A stretch of DNA of 64,000 nt from Lithodes maja (taxonomy: Eukaryota > Arthropoda > Malacostraca > Decapoda > Lithodidae), in assembly GCA_037953745.1 (NCBI GenBank), contig JBAKBP010003175.1, positions 62,001-126,000 of the forward strand, read 5' to 3'. Below, piece after piece: positions 36,331-46,295 of the stretch (positions are counted from its first letter, which is position 1; each line of letters opens with the position of its first letter). A program made the position numbers and the translations under genes. Below the pieces are notes generated by a model that did not search any database, was not told the origin of the DNA, and worked only from the letters and a program-made list of their open reading frames with translations.

Positions 36331-37969
36331 TTTTTTTTTTTTAAGAGACAATGAACGGAGGAAGGAAAAACACAGATAAAACAAAAAGGTCCATGTGCCT
36401 AAAGGCATCCTCCATTCATAAAATGTTTGTAACAACTGGATTTAAACATTTGTAGATTGTAAGTTTGTGGAAAGCAATTCGAGGGAAGTGAATTCCAAAG
36501 AGTAGTAGCTCTGGGGATAAATGAATTCTGATAAGCAGAAGTTCTGCATTGTGGAGGAGAAAGTGTAAATTCATGGGCGCTCTCAGCTGCCCTAGTTCTA
36601 CGGGGAAAGATGTGGAGAGGCGGCACAATTGAAGCAAGTTCCTCGGAACAATTGGTGTGAAAATATCTGTAGAATAATGCAAGGGATGCAACGTTTCTTC
36701 GTATGGATAATGTAGGAAGGTCCTGTGTGATTGCAGGGTTATTGATTAATCTAATAGCTTTATTTTGAATTTTGTCCAACTGCCTCAATGCAACCACTCC
36801 ACTTCCACCCGACAGAGGTGAACAGTAATCCATCTGAGAACGCACATGACTTTTATATATCACGGCCAACTGCTCGTCAGTGAAGAATTCTCGAACTCTG
36901 TACAGGAGTCCCAGTTTTTTAGAGGCATTCTTAGCAATGCTTCAAACATAATGTGTCCAGCTCAAGTTAGTAGTTAATTTTACACCGAGAATGTCAATAC
37001 TAGGGGAAGTGGGAATATTTACATCATTAAAAAATATATGGGAGTCAGTGAGATTCTGTCGGTTAGAAAATTGAATGTACTTGGTTTTCTGTGCATTAAA
37101 GGAAACTAGATTCTTTTGTCCCCATCCATTAATTCTAGAAAGGTCCTGGTTCAGAGAAATTGCAGTGTTTATTTTTGAATTTATAAGATCGGGTTGGGTG
37201 ACAGAATTGGTAAATGTGAAGGAACTGTGGAGTGTTGAGTCATCTGCGTAGGAATGTATTGGATTATGAGTGGTAGATATGAGATCATTGATATGAATGA
37301 GGAACAGAATTGGGGCCAAAACTGATCCCTGGGGAACACCAGCATTTATTGAGTGAAATTGAGAATAAAGGCCATCTACCATTACACATATTTTTCTGTT
37401 ATGAAGATAAGAAGAAATTAGTGGAACTAATGATGCAAGGCCGTAGTGTGACATCTTCGACAATAAGGATTGATGCCAGACTCTATCAAATGCCTTTGAT
37501 ATATCCAGTGCTATTGTATGTGTTTCACCATGTTGGTCTGTAGCTTGGTTGATTTGATGTGTAAGAAGGCAAAGCATGTCTGCAGTTGATCGACATCGTC
37601 TAAAACATATTGCCTATCACTGATTAATTTATTATTCTCAAGATGCTTAATTATGTGATTATTTAATATAATTTCAAAGACTTTACCAAGAGTGGAAGTT
37701 ATAGCTATTGGTCTGTAGTTTGATGGATCTGAAGAGGCACCTTTTTTAGGAACTGGATGGATGTTTGCTTCTTTCCAGGGTACTGGGAAGCATGAGGTAT
37801 GAGTACACAGACGGAAATTTTTTGCCAATACAGGAGCGAGCACCAAGGAGCAATTCTTAAGTACTATTGGAGGAATTTCATCTGGACCAGGAGCCTTATC
37901 TACCGAGAGATTCTGCAAAATAGTTTTGACATGTCTGGTGTGGATCTTAAGTGAGGGAATTTCAGGCGA
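36331..37969 (-). mobile_element. LINE-C: 5'-truncated non-LTR retrotransposon, insertion private to copy 1
   Basis: Minus-strand element with a poly-A tail (T run 36331-36342) and a 4-5-bp target duplication (ATCCT at 36326-36330 and 37970-37974). It has no endonuclease. RT boxes: NYRPIAITSTLGK, IALDISKAFDRVWH, AGVPQGSVLAPILFL and the catalytic SYADDSTLHS (about 37250). Frameshifts near 37570-37600 and 36940 make it inactive. Copy 2 has the uninterrupted site at about 46201-46210, which proves insertion after the copies diverged. Confidence 0.9.
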
Positions 37970-38062
37970 ATCCTGATCAGGATTCTGCACATGCAAAATT
38001 GCATGTTCATAACACTTCTCGTCTGGTGGTCTTGGAGAGAGGCTGGGTTCCTAGCGGAAACC

Positions 38063-38726
38063 ATGGATCAAAGGGTGGGATATGTAATGGACCTATTAGA
38101 GATTGCAGTGAATACTACTATTCTGGTGGACCGTAATCCCGACGACACAGATTTCATTATAGACATTGTACCTAGTGAAGACGAGACCAGGGAATATGCA
38201 TCCACGGTCAAAGCACATTTAGCTTCTGGACTGTCCGATACTGTTGTAGGAGACGACGAATTACCTGGTAACAAGAGTGATCCGATATTGAAGAAGGATG
38301 AATCTTTTGATTACTTGGCATATGATGTGACCTCATCCCATTCCGAGCGTGAAAGTCATACCATAAAGAAAGAAGATGCAGTTAAAGGGGATGAAGATAT
38401 AGATGACCTCCTCTCTAAGGAGAGATATCTGCCAGCAGACAATGGAAAGCAGCAACAACGCGACGCCAAACAACTCCCGGATGTTTCGATTTTTGTGTCG
38501 TCCCTACCTCACACCGAAGCACTCTCATGCTCAAACGGGAGATTGGAGTATTTTAGAGAGCGCGTTAAAGAGGCCACTTTAAACTCGGCGCGGCTCATGG
38601 GAGCTCCCTATACCCGCGGGTGGGATGAGGCGGTGACTTAATTCTGGGCGGATTTGAAGACTGTGAGATATATCTAAATCATCTTTCAGGTAATCTTTTC
38701 ATCGGGGCTTTCGTCAAAGATTATAT
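38063..38726 (+). pseudogene. Truncated 5' copy of the virus-like gene at 46296-49826
   Basis: Begins with the same ATG and signal-less start (MDQRVGYVMDLLEI) as 46296 and is nearly identical to it for about 660 bp. It has TAA at 38638-38640 and a one-base loss near 38659, and homology ends abruptly at 38726, in the middle of VFVKDY. What follows (38727 onward) is unrelated. A dead, truncated paralogue or haplotype. Confidence 0.88.
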
Positions 38727-40360
38727 TTATTAGTGGCCCCTCCATCATTGACGAACATGCCTATTACATAAGGCATCCTCTTCAAACACTAATCCGCCGT
38801 AGTTTGAATCTACCGCGCAGAGCATTTAAAAAACTGAGGAGCCTTCATCATGAGTGCACGCGACCTCACTCATGGCTTCAGTCATTATGAATTGGGTTCT
38901 CACTACGAAAAAACTTCGTAAAAAATAAAAAGAAAAAGAAAATAAGAATAACTTATCCAATAAGCTTCCCATCATATCGTGGATGTACTTGTGTGGATCT
39001 TTGACCAGAAGCTGATTCAGGCGTCATTCTTCCTTCTCTGGTCTGCGCTCAGCCTGCCCGGACGTGTCTCCCCATGCTCCGCGGGTTCCGCATTTGTTGC
39101 GTCTCTAGTGAGTTTTTTCTCATTTGTTTACTCCGGGATGTATCGAGTAAGGTTAGGATATGCGTAGCAGGAGTGTCCTGGGCTAGTTGCCCGCAGTGCA
39201 GTGTATTTTGGGTCGTGTGTTTGGGGCATCTATTTCGGATGTACCCTCGTGGTCCTGTTGTGGACAGGTGCACTTTTTCACAGTTAGCTAGCTTTGTGAT
39301 GCAGGCAGCTTTCATTACGCGTTTTTGCTTCCTTTTATCTTTCTGATGAGGTAGCATATTTTTGCTGACGTTCCCAGCGTATTTTTCTTCACTTAGTGAA
39401 GTTTTTTCTGAGTCCCGAGTCAGTTCTTCCCTTTGCCGGAAGTGTTTGCTACAGTGTGTGTTGGCGGTGGTCCCTGTTGTGATATAATTCAGTGCTTTTT
39501 GTTTATATTCCGACTTGTTACTGTTATCCGTCTGCCTAGGCCTAGCCAGCCTCTCGTAGCTTTACCACATATACAAGTGTTATTGATTTATTTTCTAAAT
39601 ATGTACTACTGTGTCATGTGTGTCCTGGTTTAGTTGTGTATTGGCTAATTCCACGGACTAGTTATGTGTCCTGGGTTAGTTGTGTATTGGTTAATTCCAC
39701 GGACTATGTTGGGCCCGGCGTTAGTTGTGTTTTGGCTATGCCTCGGTCCGGTGTTGCGTTCAGATGGTATCTGGACGGGGTGGGTTTTTTCCGGCGGGTT
39801 TTTCTCGGTTTCACCTTGATCAACCCGGCTGGTTGCCGAGTTTTGGCCACGCGTGGTTTAAAAACAGGCTTGTTTCCCCGGCGAGTAGGTGTCTGTGGCT
39901 CCCCAGGACTGCGTCTCTGTGGTGCCTGTTTCAGGCTCCTTTTGAATCCCGGCGGGATGGCTGTACCCATCTAACAGTGTTCATACGGACACGTGTTGTT
40001 TGTAGTTTTTTTCGGTTTTGCAAAGCCAATATAAAACTAAGCTGTTGTTGTATTTCCTCCCCGGCGATCTTTTACAAAGAAGTGGGGATAGGAACAATTG
40101 GGGTTAACTTTTAAACTTTCAATCACCCGGCGGGTGCAACCGGGAAGGGTGGGATGTCCGAATTTGCGAAAATTCAGTTTAGTTGACCAGACAATTGAGG
40201 GATGCATTGTGTATCGCCTCCTTCAACATACGGCGCTTTAGGGCACAATTGGGGTTAACGTTTTTTAAACTAATATTCACACCCGGCGGGTGCTCCTTGG
40301 AAAGGTGGGAATAACGAATTTACAATTCAGTTAGTTAACCGGACAATTGAGGGATACGTT
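38727..40360. other. Non-coding field with CCCGGCG words, 46-bp tandem pair
   Basis: A 46-47-bp phrase (TGTCCTGG...CCACGGACTA) is repeated at 39619-39664 and 39665-39711. From 39790 the word CCCGGCG (or CCGGCGGG) recurs at 39791, 39877, 39947, 40060, 40126 and 40282. Related sentence-like blocks (CAATTGGGGTTAAC, GACAATTGAGGGAT) recur between them. The 88-129-codon frames in this region are probably spurious. Confidence 0.6.
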
Positions 40361-41135
40361 TTGTATCGCCGCCTTCAACATACGGCGATCTCAAAAGATA
40401 CTTCGGGAGAAGTTAGATCTCGTATATTTGTCAGGCTTCCCAGTTTTTGATCTAAGAGATAATTCGGGGCTGGCGTCTTTTTTAGTTTTTTTGTTTCCAA
40501 AATTGAATCTTGAAACAAACACCACCGGAAAGACTTAATCAGTTATAAACGCCATGCTGGTCTTTATATATTATGTCAGAGGGTATTCATAAATCTTTTG
40601 GACAAATTAAGATATTTCAGTTTGTATCGCCGCCTTCAACATACGGCGATCTCAAAAGATACTTCGGGAGAAGTTAGATCTCATATATTTGTCAGGCTTC
40701 CCAGTTTTTTATCTATGAGATAATTCGGGGGCCGGCGTCTTTTTTAGTTTTTTTTTCCAAAATGTAATCTTGAAACAAACACCACCGGAAAGACTTAATC
40801 AGTTATAAACGCCATGCTGGTCTTTATATATTATGTCAGAGGGTATTCATAAATCTTTTGGACAAATTAAGATATTTCAGTTTGTATCGTCGCTTTCAAC
40901 ATACGGCGATCTAAAAAGATACTTCGGGAGAAGTTAGATCTCGTATATTTGTCAGGCTTCCCAGTTTTGATCTACGAGATAATTCGTGGGCCGGCGTCTT
41001 TTTTAGTTTTTTTTCCCAAAATTTAATCTTGAAACAAACACCACCGGAAAGACTTAATCAGTTATAAACGCCATGCTGGTCTTTATATATTATGTCAGAG
41101 GGTATTCATAAATCTTTTGGACAAATTAAGATATT
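40361..41135 (+). repeat. ~260-bp tandem repeat, three copies, with hairpin
   Basis: Units begin at 40361, 40622 and 40882 with TTGTATCG and are nearly identical, with small indels in T runs. Each starts with TCGCCG-11 nt-CGGCGA (mutated in the third copy), a potential 6-bp-stem hairpin. Degenerate single units lie before (about 40205) and after (about 41895). Confidence 0.93.
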
Positions 41136-41967
41136 CTGAAAACTTTTACTTAGGAAACCCCACCGCGTAGCGAGCTGTAGTCGTTGAGGATTACGTCTCG
41201 TTACCCGGCGGGTTATTTAACACTTGTGTCCGAACATGATTGGGTTAACTTTATGAGCATTAATTCCTGGAAATTTTCTTTTTTTCCAGAGCTGGGTCCC
41301 GGCGGGTCTATACAGAACCTGGAGTAAGTATCCCACCAGTCTCTGTCATTGCTACCTTTGGCCCGGTTTTTGCTTTATGCATTACGCCCTCCTGTTCAGG
41401 TATCCCTATTTTTGCGCACACCCTTTGTATAAAATGTGTTAAAAAGTCTCGTTTGGTGTGGGTTACCTTTCCAGCGTTTTTCTCGTTGCTCCGAGAACAC
41501 CGTTTTTGTTTACCGAGTTTTAGTCAGGATGGCTAAAAATAGGTAAGTTACCCCGACGAGTTTGGTAGCTTGAGGGCTCTTCAGAAACTGCGTTTTCTGT
41601 GGTCGAGCCTGGGATCAGGCTTCCTGTGTTATTCCCGGCGAGGGGGGCTCCACACAGTTATCTAGGTGATCATGCTGACACCTGATGGATATGGTTTTCT
41701 CGGCTTTTCAAAACCATTGAAACAATGCTGTCTGTTTGTTTGGTCTTTCACTCCCGGCGACCTTTTTTACAAAGAGGTCTGGGGCAGGTATAATTGGTTT
41801 GACATTGCATTTAAAACCCGGCGGTTATACCTTCGGGTGGTTATATTAACGGATTTGCGATTCGCGATAATTTGCCAAACAATTTATTGATACAATAGGG
41901 TATCACGGCCTTCAAGACGGCGATCTATGAGGGCTTCTGGGAGAAGCCGGATTAGAGATTAAGATAG
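41136..41967. other. Continuation of the CCCGGCG repeat field up to the gap
   Basis: CCCGGCG occurs at 41204, 41298, 41634, 41753 and 41817. The block from 41753 to 41940 is a diverged version of 40060-40240 (same order of motifs: CCCGGCGA, TTTTACAAAGA, AATTGG, CCCGGCGG, GGCGATCT). No gene. Confidence 0.6.
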
Positions 41968-42167
41968 NNNNNNNNNNNNNNNNNNNNNNNNNNNNNNNNN
42001 NNNNNNNNNNNNNNNNNNNNNNNNNNNNNNNNNNNNNNNNNNNNNNNNNNNNNNNNNNNNNNNNNNNNNNNNNNNNNNNNNNNNNNNNNNNNNNNNNNNN
42101 NNNNNNNNNNNNNNNNNNNNNNNNNNNNNNNNNNNNNNNNNNNNNNNNNNNNNNNNNNNNNNNNNNN
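41968..42167. other. Assembly gap, 200 N
   Basis: Exactly 200 N. The round size suggests a scaffolding gap of unknown true length. It lies directly at the left edge of the second copy of the duplicated segment. Confidence 0.99.
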
Positions 42168-43287
42168 AACACAGTCAACACGGGGCAGCCAGCACACTGC
42201 ATAAATGTGGTGGTGGCTGTGATTCTGACCTGGGCAGAAAACACAAGGCAGAAGGGCGGATCACACAGGTTTCGTCGGTGGCAGCGGTGATCGTGTTGTG
42301 ATGATAGGTGGTGGACCAGCTCAGGAGAAGTGGAGCTCTTTACGGTGCAGATACGTCTGTTTCAGCTGCGGTCGTGCTGTGATGAGAGGTGGCGGACCAG
42401 CACAGGAGATGAGGCTCTCTTTACGGTGCAGTTGCGTCTGTGGGTGCTCCTATGATCCAAGCAGCTTATATACCCACAGGCCACGCACGTTCTAGCTGAC
42501 TGCCACACACACACACACACACACACAACCTCCTCCACCTACCTCCAAGTCAGTCTGTCAGTCTCGGACAGGGGTCCGGATCTACCAGGGGTGGTTGCCG
42601 AGCATACCCCCAAACGGGGGTCGAAAAGGGGGAGGGGGCGGAAATGGTGAGCCGTCTCCTTCCTATATAGTGAAGGCCGCCGCCTCCCTCTGCCCATCTT
42701 AGTGTGTGTGTGTGTGTGTGTTTAGGTGTTGGGTGTTGGGTGTGTGTGGGTGTGCCTGTTCCTGGGTGGGTGTGGCGGGCCAGGAGGAGGAGGAGGGACA
42801 CGTGCCTGCCCTCTCTCTCTCTCTCTCTCCTCGGCCTCCTACCTCCGCGGCGCGCCTGCCTGCCTGGCCCAATTTCTCTGTTAATACATTTCGATACTAG
42901 GGGTCTAAGGTGATGTACCCTAGGCAGAAATGGACCCCAGTCCATACCCTACCTCCTTCGAATGTAAAGTGCCCTCCCCTGACTCTCTGCCCTTCCTCTT
43001 ACCCACAGTGAGCTGATTCAGGGGGGCGAGCATCCTCTATATACGACGGAGCCTTCCCTGCTCCATGCACCACCAGTTGCCTGCTTCGTGTCGTTCATTG
43101 CTCCGTTCAGCACCAGTAGACTCGTGTGCGCCGCTAACCTTCACCGCAGTCGCCAATGGTAGGCCTACTTCGTATATATGGCCTGTTAACCCGTTCAGTT
43201 ACAGGGACGTCCTTTTAATCGTATTACGGTAAATATTAGACGAATATATGCAGTTGAGGAAGGACCTCTATCAATAATATGACTTAA

Positions 43288-43768
43288 CCCTTAATTAGCG
43301 GCGCGCAACATAAGTCGAGTTAAATAAAGCTGGACTATGTGGCGGCGCTCGACATATATCGTGTGGCAATTTCAGCACGTAATGTTGCTGAGAGAGAGAG
43401 ACAAGTGGTGGCAGGAGAGTAGCGAGCGTATGACTGCTCCCGACCACCGCGGCGACCACCACTGACACGAATCCCACCTCCTCCCTCCCTCTCTCACTCG
43501 CTATATACGGAATTGTATGGGGAAATTGCCTAATTACATGCTTTTTGCACTCGCGTTGCACGGTTATTGCAAGGAAACTAGCCATCATAAAAGGATCGTT
43601 ATGGTGTCATTCGAAAGCTCTGTTTATGCCCTTTCAGGGACAGATACTTGTTTTACGTTCTGGGTCTTATTTAGGCATGAAAATGATCACGTAAACAGCC
43701 CTATTTTGGCTAAAAACACCCCGCTGGGCGGTACATATAAATAAACCGCATAGGCCGCTCGTAAGGTG
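43288..43768 (+). mobile_element. TTAA MITE (family M), insertion private to copy 2
   Basis: A 481-bp element flanked by TTAA (43284-43287, 43769-43772), in opposite orientation to its relative at 27160-27632. The equivalent site in copy 1 is an unoccupied TTAA at 26705-26708. Begins CCCTTAATTAGCGGCG and ends CGTAAGGTG. The 75-97-codon frames inside are not conserved between the two copies. Confidence 0.9.
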
Positions 43769-43780
43769 TTAATTATAATG

Positions 43781-43915
43781 TTTTCTCCACTAACCAACTT
43801 TACTCCTAAACTCGATTAATGAAATTAACAAACACACATGGCAGTCCGGGGATTCGAACCTAGGATGCTCACACCGAGAAACAACACACTTATGCATTGT
43901 GCCACGAAGACAGTT
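43781..43915 (-). mobile_element. tRNA-derived SINE, copy 2'
   Basis: Duplicate of the SINE at 26717-26852, with intact B box and tail. A truncated partner follows at 44088-44166, exactly as in copy 1. Confidence 0.75.
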
Positions 43916-44087
43916 AAAGGATATTGCACAAGCCTACGATTTATTATGCAGTTTCGAATCCTGCATACCAATCTTAGCATGTACAATATCCCAACTGCAC
44001 TCTCGGAGACTATGCATAGATGGAAGGAACTTAACCCTAGGGAAGGCCTCCCGATAAACTACTACTGAACCTGAATTAATTATTATG

Positions 44088-44166
44088 TTTTCTCCACTAA
44101 CCAACTTTACTCCTAAACTCAATTAATTGAAATTAACAAACACATGTGACAGTCCGGGGATTCGAA
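44088..44166 (-). mobile_element. tRNA-derived SINE, head-truncated copy 2'
   Basis: Duplicate of 27021-27098; contains tail and B-box region only. Confidence 0.65.
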
Positions 44167-44422
44167 GTTGAGGTACTGTACTTGGAACCTTGTAGGTGAA
44201 AAATTTAAAATGTTTTCCCCTGCTTTAAGTAGCTTATGAGGGATCAAACTAGTTTTTTTCAGGATTCTGAATCTAAGTAACTACAATTGTAAAGTCGTGC
44301 CAGTTTTTTACAGAAGTTGGTAAAAATGCTCATTATTAATCCATGTTTTTCTATTCTATCCAGGAATAGGAGTTGAAGTTATTCCGGGTGCTGAGGAGAC
44401 CACTTGTTAAAGGAATAGAAAA

Positions 44423-45076
44423 ATGAGCGTCAAGGCAACCTGGACAGCTACCACCAACGCACACAGGACAGCTCCTGTCGCCTCCCGTGCCTTAACGAGC
44501 AGCAGGGTCAAGGCAACCCGGACAGCTACACTCTTCGCTACTAAAATGAAGACCGACAGGAACGACTCGACTACCCTCAAACCCACTATAGCGCCAACAC
44601 CGTCAGCCCCTTTAACCCAATCACCTCCAGGGCTCCCGCCTGTTATTCGTGACTGTCAGGTGTGGCCGGAGCACGTAGATCTTTCACCCACTAGCTCTCC
44701 CAACCAAACGACTCATGTTCCAGTCTATCAAATGGAGGATGCAGATTTACCTATTAAGCATAAGTGGATGACATGTGAAGAGCTGAAACAATATGACCCC
44801 AAATCTGTTGACATAAAGATTGTCACTGAGGAATGGTTGCCCAATGGTGTGGGTGATACCGAAGTTATCAAACCCAACAAACAGCCCAATCGCAGGAGGG
44901 CCACACCCACCCAGTTTATGTACAAGTCTAACTTGTATATAACCCCATTGTCCTCTTGTATTTTTGTTATTTCTGATATCTGTATAAGCCTTACATTTAT
45001 ATTACTGCAACTCACCATTTGTATTACTGGAAATGTCCCTAAACAATGTTTGTCCCTAAACAATTTTTGTCCCTAA
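44423..45076 (+). pseudogene. Deletion-fused remnant of virus-like gene 1
   Basis: The original ATG (equivalent to 27831) is joined, through a deletion with GAGCG at both edges, to the Ala/Thr-rich repeat part of the gene. The frame is then open through LPPVIRDCQVWPEH and KWMTCEELKQYD to about 44917, where a second deletion replaces the C-terminal domain with unrelated AT-rich sequence up to the stop at 45076. It is useful because it preserves the unbroken frame over the part that is frameshifted and stopped in copy 1. Confidence 0.7.
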
Positions 45077-45505
45077 ACAATTTTTATTACTGGAATGGAA
45101 TAAAGTTATAACTAATATTCTGTTTGATTTCCATTTTTGTATGAGTGTCTGGTCTGATATGCGACGGGAGGTGAATCCTGTGAAGTGTGCATGTGTCTGT
45201 CTAATAATAAGTAAAGGTATAAGAATAAGAATAAGAAGTATATACAAATATAGAAACGTGCCAGTTTCCATCTCAATCTGACAGAGGCGTTACCGTGTTA
45301 GTTTCAGAAAATGCGACAAGAATACTATCCAACATTGCGGTCTGTATCTGTATCGCACCCGTGTGTTCTCTCACGGGCAACTGAACGTTGGCTGCTCTCG
45401 CGTTACAAGTTGGGACGCACTTAGTATTTTCACCCAAGAGAAGGAAAAGGGTCCATATGCGTTAGACAACGTTGTGTACCCTGAAGTGTTTTTTAGCAAG
45501 AGTCT

Positions 45506-45850
45506 TTGGCGGAAGCGTATACGAGGTTAGTAGACACCAATATCATCATTCCAGAAGAAGACACTGAGGCCGACAGGGAGCTCCAGCGAAGGTATACCGA
45601 TTTTTGCCAGTGTTTTTCTGAAGACGAGGTTCTATTCGCTCCCGAAGACATGACAGCAGTACTCAATATATCGGTTGAAGACTTCGATATGGCGGTGGAG
45701 AAACTGAACGTGGAGTTAGAGGTGTGTGAGCGGTTGAATATGAAGATATGATATGAAGAGAGATGAACTCATTCGAAGGGAACGAGAGGAGAATCGTGAA
45801 ATCCTTCTGAAGGAAATTGAGAACAAGCGGGAAAGAGAGCGGAAATAAAA
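45506..45850 (+). pseudogene. Small acidic ORF plus charged helical tail, copy 2
   Basis: Partner of 35628-35970 with a few substitutions, most of which keep an open frame (LVDTNIIIPEEDTEADRELQ). An in-frame TAG lies just upstream and there is no early ATG. The charged tail in the next frame is also preserved. Same uncertain identity. Confidence 0.35.
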
Positions 45851-46295
45851 CGAAAACCTGCTGCAATAAATTTCAATAATGCTGGGAGCTTCCCCAAGGA
45901 AAAAAGCAAAACTTTCAGATTAACTTACTGAATGAAAACAATAATGTTCATATCACCCTTTTATTTCCTTCTCTTTACATCTTGAGCAGCACCGAAGGTC
46001 ATTAAGCCCGCCGTGAAGCGGCGGAGGGCGAAGCCCGTGCTTGTGTAGGGAAAATAAACTTTTGACTTACTAAATGATGACATATGGCCTCAGAGTTAAG
46101 TACCAATATAATGCAAAATAACTAATAAGCGCTGAAGACAAGAACGAGAACATCATACTGGTTATCCTTGAGATATCCCCCTCTAGAGACCCCCCCCCCC
46201 CCCTCCTGATCAGGATTCTGCACATTCAAAATTGCATGTTCATAACACTTCTCGTCTGGTGGTCTTGGTGAGAGGCTGGGTTCCTAGCGGAAAGC

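Larger units (their letters stand above)
25575..38726 (+). repeat. Duplicated segment, copy 1
   Basis: Most of this interval is matched in order and orientation by 42168-46963, by eye mostly well above 90 percent identical. Relative to copy 2 it has a MITE at 27160-27632, LINE-C at 36331-37969, and two blocks (about 27838-28829 and 29319-35046) that copy 2 lacks. Copy 2 instead has a MITE at 43288-43768. Could be a true duplication or two haplotypes scaffolded in series. Confidence 0.85.

Noticed and set aside
39618..40114. Plus-strand ORFs of 118-129 codons
   Set aside because: They overlap each other in different frames inside a non-coding repeat field and have no repeat-consistent frame.
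41912..42244. Frames across the gap
   Set aside because: They consist mostly of unknown residues from the 200 N.
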